A stretch of DNA of 64,000 nt from an uncultured Eubacterium sp. (GTDB lineage Bacteria; Bacillota; Clostridia; Lachnospirales; Lachnospiraceae): positions 1 through 64,000 of the forward strand of contig CAJTZX010000003.1 of NCBI GenBank assembly GCA_910584345.1, written 5' to 3'. The notes beneath the pieces are model-generated. The model had not been told where the DNA came from. It searched no databases and was given only the letters and a program-made list of their open reading frames with translations. Shown here one piece after another: positions 1 to 9,461 of the stretch. The position numbers and the translations under genes are program-made. Within the stretch, counting starts at the first letter, position 1. Each line of letters opens with the position of its first letter.

Positions 1-47
1 GTATTTATCGGGTATACGTCAGAAATTGGGTTAATAAGTTTTACGGA

Positions 48-938
48 TTAAGGTTTCATATAAAACATATGTGCATTATGGCCACATTCATTTGGAATAT
101 ATGGCATTTGAATTCTGCCGGCCTGCGCTAATCCCTGCAAGCCATCTTTGTACATCTTCCATGTACGCATTCGGTCATGAAAGATTCTGTCAGCCTCCTC
201 CAGCTGCGCCCACAAATATGCAGCGTTCAATTCACTCGGAAGATAAGACGATCCGGCTTCTACCCATGTATATTTGTCAACCTGTCCACGGAAGAACCGG
301 CTCCTGTCCGTACCTTTTTCCCGTATGATCTCTGCTAATTCTACTTTGCTCTCGTCCCGTACCACAATGGCCCCGCCTTCTCCCATACTGTAATTTTTCG
401 TTTCATGAAAGCTGTAACAGCCATAATCACCAATTGCTCCAAGTGCACGCCCTTTATAGGTACTCATTACCCCTTGTGCCGCATCCTCAATAACTACCAG
501 CTCATGTTTTCTGGCAATTTCCATAATCGCATCCATTTCACAGCCTACACCAGCATAATGTACCGGCACAATCGCCTTTGTTTTATCTGTAATGGCTGCT
601 TCTATCAATTCTTCATCTATATTCATGGTATCTGGCCGAATATCTATGAACCTTACTTTTGCTCCGCGCAGCACAAATGCATCTGCTGTTGATACAAAAG
701 TATATGCCGGCATAATAACCTCATCACCAGGACGAATCTCAGCAAGGATTGCGGCCATTTCTGTTGCATGTGTACATGAAGTTGTAAGAAGCACATGGTT
801 CACTCCGCACCAACGTTCCAGCCAATAGCTACAGCGTTTTGTAAATTCCCCGTCGCCACTGAGTTTTTTATTGCCAATGGCTTCTCGTACATAATCCAGT
901 GCGCTTTCCATCAAAATAGGTTCATTAAAGTTAATCAT
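48..938 (-). pseudogene. wecE: dTDP-4-amino-4,6-dideoxygalactose transaminase (WecE/RffA type), C-terminally truncated
   Basis: This is a DegT/DnrJ/EryC1/StrS-family PLP aminotransferase that would make dTDP-4-amino-4,6-dideoxygalactose, a sugar precursor for surface polysaccharide. The reading matches enterobacterial WecE almost block for block (GDEVIMPAYTFVSTADAF, VPVHYAGVGCEMD, EDAAQGV, and the PLP lysine in SFHETKNYS). It stops after GHNAHMFYMKP, where WecE normally continues for about 78 more residues that complete the small domain. The other two minus-strand frames of bases 1-47 do not look like the missing part either, so the gene is cut rather than simply frameshifted. I chose the ATG at 938, five bases after AGAGGGG, over a GTG at 944. 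It is the most distal visible gene of the leftward polysaccharide operon. The product is probably inactive or unstable; whether an inserted element lies beyond the window edge cannot be seen. Confidence 0.8.
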
Positions 939-993
939 TTGCACCCCTCTATCTTTTCATTTTTAGTTTTGATACTGCCCGATAACAATTTCA

Positions 994-2505
994 TCAATAC
1001 ACTGCGATATACACTGCATCATGATCAAAAATCATCTGTTCGTCCAATTGCATCGCTGTCCAATCTGCAGATGAAAGCTGTGAGGCATACGGTTCCGGTA
1101 CATCTACCCGCTGCAGCTCCCGCCCTGTATAAAATCGTATCGAATTACAGTCTGACCAGCTTGTAACAAACGCTCGTTCACCCAAATCCCCTATGATATG
1201 ATTGGATAAGATAACATCATATTTAAATGATCTGGATGCATCCGGTATAAATCCAATTTTATTAATTTGTATCCCAGTGCTGTTTTCATAAGACTGCATG
1301 CTTGCATCTATCTGCCTGATGCATTCCTTATCCATAGTATTTGTTTTTATCACATCTATAGCATTTACCTGAATTTCTATAAAATTAACCGCTAAAAAAA
1401 GGATACCTGTTGCAAGAACTATTTTATTTTTTTTCATACAATGTTCGTTATAAACGTTCATCCAAATGAATATGGTAACTATCGAAAATATGGGAGCATA
1501 AGTTCGAAGCGTAGGATAAAACCATCCCTGTAATATCTGAATGGCTCCTATCATTCCGTCGACTGTAAAACACACTGCCATAGCCCATATAAAATTTAAT
1601 ACTGCATGCTTGCTGCATACCGTACATGCCACCAATAAAAGCAAACATACCATCAGCATACTGGCTCGCGGTAATGTTCCCATACAATCGATCCATATGG
1701 CAGGCTGTGCCTTCATGATATAATTATGTAAAATATCGAAAACCAAATGGAAATCAAATCCTACTCGCGTTGTTCCGGCATCAGGATGCCCAAGCATGAT
1801 CCCGATCGGTTTGGCAATCAACATGTTACAAGCCATCGCAATCATTAAAATCAGTGCGGCGCGCAGCAGTTTTAAAAGCGCAGCCTTATCTATCTTTCTA
1901 TTCTGTTTCATGTATACAATAAAGAGAACAATTGCAGCATATTGTATCGCTATTACCTGATAACTCCCAACCGCAATAAATAACCATATCAAAGAAATTA
2001 CACTGTTCTTTACCAAATGATCTTCTTTTGCCAGATATAAAAGTGATAATGTCACACCTGTAAAAGCAATCATCCACGCTATATAGGACGAAGCATACCA
2101 GAAATATTCGCTTGTAAACGCATTTCCTGTCAAAAAAAGGCTTCCCATGTTTAACATGACAATATTTTTCAGATCCTGAGCCTTATTCATTTTCTCAGCA
2201 ACGAGCAACGTAAGCTTCGTCGTCAAAAACGCCATAGAAAAAAGCAGCAGAATACCGAAAAACACCTGATCCCGTACAAAATTTATCCCAAGCTTAGCCA
2301 ATATCCACCAAACAATTCCTACGATTGGACGCATGGAAACATAAGCATGCACTCCTCCCAATTCCATGGAACAATAATAATTATTATAATCATCCGTTGC
2401 ATAATGCGGATAAAATACATACATCCCAAACATAACTGTCAAACATAACAAATTCGCAGCCATCAGCCATCGTGCCATCGCTTTTGCATTCATTTCTTTA
2501 TCCAT
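994..2505 (-). CDS. polytopic membrane protein, possible GT-C type glycosyltransferase
   Basis: A 503-residue protein with roughly ten to twelve hydrophobic segments, beginning with a membrane helix near residues 12-32 followed by an extracytoplasmic-type loop carrying HYATDDYNNYY. Acidic residues after the first helix and a polytopic N-terminal body are features of GT-C glycosyltransferases such as GtrII-like glucosyltransferases, which move sugars from polyprenyl carriers to exported glycans. No motif proves the family, so this is inference supported by its place in a polysaccharide operon. The ATG lies one base after the stop of the preceding glycosyltransferase-HAD gene, with AGGAG ten bases upstream, so translation is probably coupled. 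The C-terminal 130 residues are less hydrophobic. It could instead be a flippase-like or acyl-modifying protein. Confidence 0.6.
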   Translation of the reverse strand: MDKEMNAKAMARWLMAANLLCLTVMFGMYVFYPHYATDDYNNYYCSMELGGVHAYVSMRPIVGIVWWILAKLGINFVRDQVFFGILLLFSMAFLTTKLTLLVAEKMNKAQDLKNIVMLNMGSLFLTGNAFTSEYFWYASSYIAWMIAFTGVTLSLLYLAKEDHLVKNSVISLIWLFIAVGSYQVIAIQYAAIVLFIVYMKQNRKIDKAALLKLLRAALILMIAMACNMLIAKPIGIMLGHPDAGTTRVGFDFHLVFDILHNYIMKAQPAIWIDCMGTLPRASMLMVCLLLLVACTVCSKHAVLNFIWAMAVCFTVDGMIGAIQILQGWFYPTLRTYAPIFSIVTIFIWMNVYNEHCMKKNKIVLATGILFLAVNFIEIQVNAIDVIKTNTMDKECIRQIDASMQSYENSTGIQINKIGFIPDASRSFKYDVILSNHIIGDLGERAFVTSWSDCNSIRFYTGRELQRVDVPEPYASQLSSADWTAMQLDEQMIFDHDAVYIAVY

Positions 2506-2506
2506 T

Positions 2507-5500
2507 TCATGAACTCTCCTGTCCCTTCCCCGCCTGTTTCAAATAATTCTTAGCCTTGCTCACAAGCGCTCTTGGATTAATGCACAGCAATACCAGCGCA
2601 CGCTGCCAACGTCTGCAGCTATGCAGGCAATATTCTTTCGGAACAGCAATCTCTTCCTCAAAAATCTGCGCCTGCCCGGCAACTGCCCTGCATTCCTGCC
2701 GCATGCTATATGCTTTCCACCAGGACGCAAGTTCAATTTTTCCATCCCCAAAGAAAATGTCATCTTCAAAATAACTGCAACCAAAAATATTTTTGTCCAT
2801 ATCTGAAGCACGCTCCATAAAAAATTCAAATGGAATCGAAATATCGTAGCTGCGAAACGTAACCATGGACAAATAATCTCCAAATTTATCGCAAAAATCA
2901 TTTGCAAAATCGAAAATTCCCTGAGAAATGATTCTGTTTAACAGCACTTCTATGTAGTTTCTGCGGTCCTCCTCAAACACAGGCTGCAAAGCGCCATCCT
3001 GTATACAATATCCGCAGCAGGAAGGTTCTCCTTTTGAAAACACTGCTTCCCTGATTGCCCCTGATATGCATGGCGTTCTGTCATAAAATGTTTCTACTTT
3101 GCATCCGGCTTCCGTTTCATTTACCAATGGACGGTCTTTATTAATATAAACATAATACCCTTCCACCGGTCGCCCTAGTAGATTGCTCAGTATTCTCTGC
3201 GCTGTTCCATTATAACCAATGTCGAATAATACATCATTTTTCCCAATCCTTTGGTCGAACTGCTTCTTCATGCAATCCCGATCGGATTCTTTTTCTTCCA
3301 GCAGGTCTTCTTTTGCCGCTAATATTTTCAGAAAGATACAAAAGGATTTGAAATTTTTAAAATAATGATCCATCTCGTATCCGTTCTGTTTTAAATACTC
3401 CTCTAACCCCCCATTAGCTTTGATTCCTAAAAACTGCGCCAAAATAATTCCTGGCGTCTTTTGCACTACGGAATCATAAGAAATATAATCCTTAATACAA
3501 TAAACATCCGAAGGTCTGCAAAACGCCAGCGGCAATAATGCTTTTCTTGATAAATACAAATAATCGCCCTTTGGCAGTTTTGGATCATATTTTTTTAATA
3601 CGTCATATACCAGTTTGCATCCATACCCATCTCTGGCTATGAAATGAATTGTCCTGGTGATATCATTTTTATATTTTTTACACAAATCCAATACAATGCC
3701 AAGCAAATGCATGCCAAGCGCATAATAGGAGATATAATAGATATCCGCGTTAAAATCCGTTCCTTCATGAAAGTTCTTATACGGATTATCAAAAAATTTA
3801 TTTGCCGCTACTGCAAGCATACAGCGTATGCCCCAAAATTCTATGGATATCTTATGGTCAAAAAAGCTGCCAAACGGGCGCAGCATATGATAATAAGAAT
3901 TTCCAGACGCATATCCCCTGTCAGCATATTCCCCACGAAATACGCTGACCGCCTTTGGCAAAAGAATACTGCGTATGCCAAATTTCGCTGACATTTGATA
4001 ATCAGATTCATAATTATCCCCAATATGCAGCATCTTGCCTTTACCCGGATAGTATTTTAAAATATGACGGTACATGCTGCCTGTCGACTTCGCTTTTTGA
4101 ATATCCGAAGATAAGAACAGTTTTTCATAATCGCCATATCCGTTTTTGTTCAATATCCGTATGACTATTTCTTTATCTAAGTACATATCTGAGGCCAGAA
4201 TCACTTTTTTACCAAGAAATAATGCCAGCTCATACAAAGAGTATCCAAACTCACGCCGATAGCAAAATTGCAGTTCTAACTCTGTTTCATACGTTTTCAG
4301 TTTGTTTAGAATACCTATATCTATTCCAAAATCAGAGCGTAAATGGCTGTAGATGTCTTCCAGCGTAACTTCCTCCGCACCGGATGTTTCAATTTGCTTT
4401 CTCGCATTGTGCTCTGCTTCCACCCTTGCTTTTGAAAAATCAAGCATTGCGTAACGATCCAATTCTTTGTATTTGTAGTCTAGAATACGAAATAAATCCG
4501 ACGGCTGAAAAAAAGGACGCATGATAAGAGTATCAAAAATATCAAAGCTTACGCATATAATCTTAGGATCAGCGATTGTACCTTTTACCTCTTCTTCCCG
4601 CGGCGACCACGGATTCTTCATAGAATAAAAATAATTGTCTTCTCTCGTAATGGTTTCCAATGTATCTATACATAGAGCTTCTTTCACTAATTTTTCCAGA
4701 TATTTTCTCTGACTTAAGGAAAATCCTGCCCATTGAATGGCATTTTTCCAGCTGCGGCCATAACCCCTTTTCCATGCAAGGTTTTTCTTTTCATATTTTT
4801 CAAAATTTCCGGTTTTTTTCAAAAAAGCATCCCGAAAATCAAAAGAAGTCTTCAAATCAGAAATATTTTTTTCAAATTTTTTCAGTTGTTTTTCTATGCT
4901 TGTGGATGAATCTTTTCTCTGTACATAAAAATAAGTATCCGCATCCGTTTCCGTATACTTTTGTGCAAATATAAAAAGAGGCGCCGAAAATGCAATGTCT
5001 TCTGTCATAATCAAATGCGTTCGTATCTCTTCATAATAATGTTCACACTGCCTCCATAACTGCATATTGTACAATTTTGCCCATACGACATGCCAGGAAA
5101 AGTCGAGCCCTTCCTGTTCAAAATACTGCTTCGCAATCTCATCTCCATACAGCGTCTGCTGTGGCCGGTTATTAATATACGTGTAAGTATATTTTTCCTG
5201 ATTCACAAGATCATCCATCACGAACTGCCCTTTCACAATATCCGCCTGCTCTTCTTCTGCTTTTACTGTCAGCAGCCTGATATAATCAATGCCCAGATAA
5301 TCATCGCTGTCTACAAATGTAATATATTTTCCTGAAGCCTGCTTTGCACCTGCCAGCCTTGTACGAAACAATCCCATATTTTCCTTATTTTCAATAAGCC
5401 TGACTCTGCCATCTATTTTTTCATAATTGCGAACAATCTCCATTGCATGATCTGGTGAAGCATCGTTTACAACCAATACCTCAATATTTTGATACGTCTG

Positions 5501-5596
5501 ATTTAAAATGCTGTCCAGACACTTCTCCACATATTTTTCCGTTCCATATACCGGAACGACGACACTGACCAACGGCCATTTTCTTTTGTTCACCAT
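2507..5596 (-). CDS. glycosyltransferase family 2 fused to a HAD-type hydrolase and a long C-terminal region
   Basis: A protein of about 1029 residues with three parts. Residues 8-230 are a GT2 domain (SVVVPVYGTEKYVEKCLDSI, VVNDASPD, then the metal-binding FVDSDDY near residue 97). Around residue 350 a HAD domain begins (VSFDIFDTLIMRP, motif I DxxxT; later SDMYLD and HIGDNYESDYQ as motifs II and IV). The remaining 400 residues, including FIARDGYG, LYLSRKALLPLAF and VLFDIGYNGTAQ, resemble the large HAD proteins found in polysaccharide loci (COG5610-like). The ATG at 5596 was chosen because GGAG sits eight bases upstream; the longer frame upstream would run back through the previous gene. It starts one base after that gene stops. 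The sugar transferred and the HAD substrate are unknown. Confidence 0.8.
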   Translation of the reverse strand: MVNKRKWPLVSVVVPVYGTEKYVEKCLDSILNQTYQNIEVLVVNDASPDHAMEIVRNYEKIDGRVRLIENKENMGLFRTRLAGAKQASGKYITFVDSDDYLGIDYIRLLTVKAEEEQADIVKGQFVMDDLVNQEKYTYTYINNRPQQTLYGDEIAKQYFEQEGLDFSWHVVWAKLYNMQLWRQCEHYYEEIRTHLIMTEDIAFSAPLFIFAQKYTETDADTYFYVQRKDSSTSIEKQLKKFEKNISDLKTSFDFRDAFLKKTGNFEKYEKKNLAWKRGYGRSWKNAIQWAGFSLSQRKYLEKLVKEALCIDTLETITREDNYFYSMKNPWSPREEEVKGTIADPKIICVSFDIFDTLIMRPFFQPSDLFRILDYKYKELDRYAMLDFSKARVEAEHNARKQIETSGAEEVTLEDIYSHLRSDFGIDIGILNKLKTYETELELQFCYRREFGYSLYELALFLGKKVILASDMYLDKEIVIRILNKNGYGDYEKLFLSSDIQKAKSTGSMYRHILKYYPGKGKMLHIGDNYESDYQMSAKFGIRSILLPKAVSVFRGEYADRGYASGNSYYHMLRPFGSFFDHKISIEFWGIRCMLAVAANKFFDNPYKNFHEGTDFNADIYYISYYALGMHLLGIVLDLCKKYKNDITRTIHFIARDGYGCKLVYDVLKKYDPKLPKGDYLYLSRKALLPLAFCRPSDVYCIKDYISYDSVVQKTPGIILAQFLGIKANGGLEEYLKQNGYEMDHYFKNFKSFCIFLKILAAKEDLLEEKESDRDCMKKQFDQRIGKNDVLFDIGYNGTAQRILSNLLGRPVEGYYVYINKDRPLVNETEAGCKVETFYDRTPCISGAIREAVFSKGEPSCCGYCIQDGALQPVFEEDRRNYIEVLLNRIISQGIFDFANDFCDKFGDYLSMVTFRSYDISIPFEFFMERASDMDKNIFGCSYFEDDIFFGDGKIELASWWKAYSMRQECRAVAGQAQIFEEEIAVPKEYCLHSCRRWQRALVLLCINPRALVSKAKNYLKQAGKGQESS

Positions 5597-5597
5597 T

Positions 5598-7910
5598 TCA
5601 TTTTCTCCACTTTCTGTAAATCCGCACTGCCTGATCTCTCCTTGCGCTCCCCTGCGGCAATAACTTTTCAACATATTCTTCCAGACATGACATTACCGCT
5701 GCTGATGCCATGCTGCGCTCTTCCTCAGCCATTTCAACCATATACAGCTCTTCCGCCAGAAATCCAGACTCTTTGATGGCTGCGGACAGCTTCTTTCGTT
5801 TTTGTATGTTTATCTCCTGATTTAATAAAATCGTGCACTCCTGTTCCATCCTGCGCAGCATGTTATTTACTGTAAACGTATGTTCCATCCTGCGCCTGCA
5901 GTTTTTGCTGCATCTGTCATATAATTGTGTATCTGTCAGCAGTTTTACAATTGCCTGCACATACTCCTGAATCTCTTCGTCTGAAAATTTTCTCTCGTCA
6001 AAATCCTTGCCCTCCTTTTGCCTGATCGGAATAAGCATCCCAACCGCAGGATCAATCAGCTCTTTTTGCCCTCCCACATCACTGCTGATCACAGGGGTGC
6101 CCATCGCACAGGATTCATATGCGGTCAAAGAAATCCCCTCTTTCAGCGAACAGATCAGCGTTAGTCTGGCATCCTGATAGTATTGCTCCATATGTTCAGA
6201 ACGTCCTGTGCAAATCACATTTTTTTCTAAGCCGCATTTCTTGACTGCCTTTTCCAACGCCCGTCTCTGCGGGCCGTCTCCGACCACAACAAACAACACC
6301 TGCGGCATCTGCCTGCTGACCCTTCTTGCTATTTCAAGCATCAAAAACGGCCGTTTCTGCGCGTCTATTCTGCACGGAAACAGTACGATCGGCCTTTCTG
6401 ATGATATATTAAATTTGTGATATATTTTTCCTTTTTTTATTTTATGAGGGTTAAATTTTTCTTTGTCCACGCCAATATACATCACTTCTATACTGTCTGG
6501 ATCCCTGTGAAATTCATCCACCAATACCTGCCTGGTGTTCGCGTTGCAGACATACGTCTTATCTAAAACAGCTCCAAACACCCCGGACAGTCTTGCAAAA
6601 CCACCGTCTTTCCAGTACCATTCTTCCATATGAACATAGTCCACGATACACAAATCTGGAAACTGTCTGCGCAGCCATGGAATCATATAATATCCGCGGT
6701 AGGAATTTGAAATCCAAACAAGATCTATGTTCCTCGTCCGAATATAATAACCGACATACTCCATGTAGTGTGCAGGATCCAAAAAATCCGGCAGATGGAA
6801 AATCTCATCCGTATATTGCGCAAAACGGCTGTGCCATTCATTGTTCGAATACACGGTTGTCAGAATGCTGATTTCAAATCTGCTTTTGTCTAACCCGGAC
6901 ACCAGTTCCAGATTCATCCGGTCTGCTCCTCCCATCACCAGCCATGGAACTAGCATCAATATTCTTATTTTTCCTGTTTCTGACGGTATCGTATCATCGT
7001 TCCAAAAGTCGGCAAACTGGGAACGATGATACGGTTCCCTGGTCTTCACAATTGGATATTCCACCGCACGTATGGTTTGATCCGCTCTTTTGGATGCCCT
7101 ACGTATTATCCTCTCACAAAACTGCTTTTTTCTGCGGTCTTTTTGAATCCCCGACAGCATTCCATCATCCAGCCGTCTGTACCAGAACAGATAACCGCTT
7201 ACGTGTACCGGATACTGATGCTGTGCCATAAGCTCCAGCCAGAAACGCCAGTCCTCATGATACGCCCATTTTTCCGGTTTATACCCTCCTACCCTGCGGA
7301 TAGCCTGTTTTCGGATGGCAGCAGTAGCAACAAGCTGATTCTCCCTTTTCATTTTTTTTGCATTCCAGGCATGCTTCCATAAATACTGCTGTCGGCCAAA
7401 TCCAACAGAATCCGTGTAACACCATGCAGCATCTGGATGATAATACAATCCAAAATACGTATACTCCAAATACTGTGGGGAAAGCAGATCATCGGCATCC
7501 AAAGGAACTATGATATCTGTATGTGCTCTCTGAATCCCTGTATTTCTGGCACAGGCCAATCCCCGGTTTTTCTGGCGCACGATACAAATTCTTCGATCTG
7601 ATGATGCGAACTTCTTAAGCACATCCAAATCCTCTGCCCTGTCACTCCCATCGTCTACAATGATCCATTCGAACCATGGAAATGTCTGATTCATAACGGA
7701 ATGAAAAGTCTGTTCAAAATATGTTCCGGCATTATAAAACGGTGTAACAATCGTCATAAGCGGATGCCAGCCTTTTCCGATATTTTTCCTTTTCCATGTT
7801 TTTCCCGGCTGTTTTGCAAAATCAAATTCCATATATCCGGCTCCTTTTGCCATATTTTCTATTACACAATTTCTGTTTTGAAACCGTTGCAATATCATTG
7901 CTGTTCCCAT
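5598..7910 (-). CDS. two-domain glycosyltransferase, GT2 fused to GT4
   Basis: A 770-residue double glycosyltransferase. Residues about 50-280 form a GT2 domain (MTIVTPFYNAGTYFEQTF, IIVDDGSD, and the nucleotide-sugar/metal site LDADD near 137-141). Residues from about 335 to 690 form a GT-B fold GT4 domain (ILMLVPWLVMGGADRMNLEL, VVGDGPQRRALEKAV, and the family EX7E pattern in SLKEGISLTAYESC). Two catalytic domains in one chain suggest two successive sugar additions on one nascent repeat unit. The ATG at 7910 has AGGA about nine bases upstream, 24 bases after the exporter ATPase gene. It is expected to act at the cytoplasmic membrane face before ABC export. Sugar specificities cannot be read from the sequence. 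Confidence 0.85.
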   Translation of the reverse strand: MGTAMILQRFQNRNCVIENMAKGAGYMEFDFAKQPGKTWKRKNIGKGWHPLMTIVTPFYNAGTYFEQTFHSVMNQTFPWFEWIIVDDGSDRAEDLDVLKKFASSDRRICIVRQKNRGLACARNTGIQRAHTDIIVPLDADDLLSPQYLEYTYFGLYYHPDAAWCYTDSVGFGRQQYLWKHAWNAKKMKRENQLVATAAIRKQAIRRVGGYKPEKWAYHEDWRFWLELMAQHQYPVHVSGYLFWYRRLDDGMLSGIQKDRRKKQFCERIIRRASKRADQTIRAVEYPIVKTREPYHRSQFADFWNDDTIPSETGKIRILMLVPWLVMGGADRMNLELVSGLDKSRFEISILTTVYSNNEWHSRFAQYTDEIFHLPDFLDPAHYMEYVGYYIRTRNIDLVWISNSYRGYYMIPWLRRQFPDLCIVDYVHMEEWYWKDGGFARLSGVFGAVLDKTYVCNANTRQVLVDEFHRDPDSIEVMYIGVDKEKFNPHKIKKGKIYHKFNISSERPIVLFPCRIDAQKRPFLMLEIARRVSRQMPQVLFVVVGDGPQRRALEKAVKKCGLEKNVICTGRSEHMEQYYQDARLTLICSLKEGISLTAYESCAMGTPVISSDVGGQKELIDPAVGMLIPIRQKEGKDFDERKFSDEEIQEYVQAIVKLLTDTQLYDRCSKNCRRRMEHTFTVNNMLRRMEQECTILLNQEINIQKRKKLSAAIKESGFLAEELYMVEMAEEERSMASAAVMSCLEEYVEKLLPQGSARRDQAVRIYRKWRK

Positions 7911-7934
7911 GCCTGCTTCCTGTAAAGCGGACGC

Positions 7935-8672
7935 TCACTGCCCCATATATGCACTGCACACTTCCTGCGCACTGCCACGCATAACTACTTTTCCTTTTTC
8001 CAGCCATAACGCATATTTACACAATTTTTTTACAGATTTTGCAGCATGGGACACATACAACAGCGTCGTCCCTGTAGACAGCATATGCTCCATCCGCGCT
8101 TCGCACTTTTCCTGAAATTTGTAGTCGCCGACTGCCAGTACTTCATCACAGATTAAAATATCCGGCTGCACCATCGTAGCCACTGCAAATCCAAGTCTTG
8201 CAGCCATACCGGAGGAATAATTTTTAATCGGCATATCCATAAAATCCCATAGCTCGGCAAAGTCTACAATCTCTTCAAAATGCTCCTTCATAAACTGTTC
8301 CGAATGCCCCAGCAGCGCTCCATTTAAATAAATATTCTCCTTGGCCGTAAGCTCTCCGTCAAATCCTGCACCCAGTTCAATTAACGGCGCAATCCTGCCT
8401 GAAACGGTTACGCTGCCTTTGTACGGCCTTAAAATACCGCAGATTAATTTCAGCAGCGTAGATTTTCCCGAACCATTTGTCCCGACAATGCCCCAGGCTT
8501 CCCCTGCCTTTACCTTAAGGCTCACATCATTTAATGCAAAAAACTCCTGAAACATCAGCTCTTTTTTAATCATCCGGATCACATATTCTTTTAAATTATC
8601 TACCTGCTGGCGTGCCATGTTAAATCGCACTGCCGCATGTGCTACATCTATCACTATTTGACTGTTATCCAT
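7935..8672 (-). CDS. polysaccharide ABC exporter, ATP-binding subunit (Wzt/TagH type)
   Basis: The 245-residue ATPase of a polysaccharide exporter. Walker A is GTNGSGKST at residues 64-72, the signature is NYSSGMAARL from 151, Walker B is ILICDEVLAVGD from 172, and the switch histidine lies in SHAAKS near 199. The spacing and the NYSSGM form are typical of the Wzt/TagH subfamily. The chain ends right after the nucleotide-binding domain, so it lacks the C-terminal carbohydrate-recognition domain of O9a-type Wzt; export would not depend on recognising a terminal modification through this subunit. It begins nine bases after the permease gene with AGGGG before its ATG. It powers export of the lipid-linked glycan made by the neighbouring transferases. 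Confidence 0.92.
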   Translation of the reverse strand: MDNSQIVIDVAHAAVRFNMARQQVDNLKEYVIRMIKKELMFQEFFALNDVSLKVKAGEAWGIVGTNGSGKSTLLKLICGILRPYKGSVTVSGRIAPLIELGAGFDGELTAKENIYLNGALLGHSEQFMKEHFEEIVDFAELWDFMDMPIKNYSSGMAARLGFAVATMVQPDILICDEVLAVGDYKFQEKCEARMEHMLSTGTTLLYVSHAAKSVKKLCKYALWLEKGKVVMRGSAQEVCSAYMGQ

Positions 8673-8681
8673 CGTTTTCCC

Positions 8682-9461
8682 CTAAATATAAAGTATAAAT
8701 TTGTCCTGAGAACGCAAAAACGACCAGGTACCAATCCCCAGGCATAATATCGCAAGCAGAAAGCCATAGGTCACAGAACGCCAGCCCGGAAGGCACTGAT
8801 ACATCACCAGCTCCCGAAACTGTGTAACATAATGGTACATTGGATTAAAAAGCTTAATCCCTCTTTGCATCGACTCCGGCAGCAAACTCATCGGATAAAA
8901 TAATGGTGTCATATACGTCCACGCCGTAAGCAGCACCGTATAAATGTACTGAATATCCCTGAAAAAAACTGCTGCCTGCGCAAGAAACAACCCAAGGCCC
9001 AGCGAAAACAAATACAATTCGACCAGCACGACCGACAAGAAAAACATATAGCAGGAAAATTTTACTCTGCTCACAATAAACACAATGACCATTGCTCCCA
9101 TCGCAAACAGCAGATTCACAAGAGAACTCGTTACCTTTGACAGTGTAAAAATATATTTCGGCACATACACCTTTTGCAGCAGCGATGCATTTCCCGTGAT
9201 CGAATAAATCGCCTGATTGGTTGCCTCTGACATAAAGTTAAACAACGTCTGTCCGATAATCAGATAAGCAGGAAAATTTTCAATATCAGAGCGAAACATA
9301 TGTGAAAACACAAGCAGCATTACAACCATAACGAGCAGCGGATTCAGCACACTCCATAGATAGCCAAGAAAGCTTCTCCTGTATTTCAATTTAATATCTT
9401 TTATCACGAGCTGTTTCAGTAAATGTCGAAAATCATACAGCCTCTTTATTCTTCCTATCAT
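8682..9461 (-). CDS. polysaccharide ABC exporter, permease subunit (Wzm/TagG type)
   Basis: A 259-residue ABC-2 type membrane protein with six predicted helices and the family pattern near the N terminus (LKQLVIKDIKLKYRRSFLGY, then WSVLNPLLVMVVMLLVFSHM) and near the C terminus (LTAWTYMTPLFYPMSLLP, FNPMYHYVTQFRELV). This is the transmembrane partner of the ATPase encoded next to it. Together they export an undecaprenyl-linked surface polysaccharide or teichoic-acid-like polymer. Its ATG overlaps the stop codon of the upstream GT2 gene in an ATGA arrangement, so it is translationally coupled. No Wzx or Wzy gene is visible, which fits ABC-dependent rather than Wzy-dependent assembly. Confidence 0.92.
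   Translation of the reverse strand: MIGRIKRLYDFRHLLKQLVIKDIKLKYRRSFLGYLWSVLNPLLVMVVMLLVFSHMFRSDIENFPAYLIIGQTLFNFMSEATNQAIYSITGNASLLQKVYVPKYIFTLSKVTSSLVNLLFAMGAMVIVFIVSRVKFSCYMFFLSVVLVELYLFSLGLGLFLAQAAVFFRDIQYIYTVLLTAWTYMTPLFYPMSLLPESMQRGIKLFNPMYHYVTQFRELVMYQCLPGWRSVTYGFLLAILCLGIGTWSFLRSQDKFILYI

Noticed and set aside
2560..2907. Short frames inside the GT2-HAD gene
   Set aside because: They are alternative-frame shadows of a long conserved gene.
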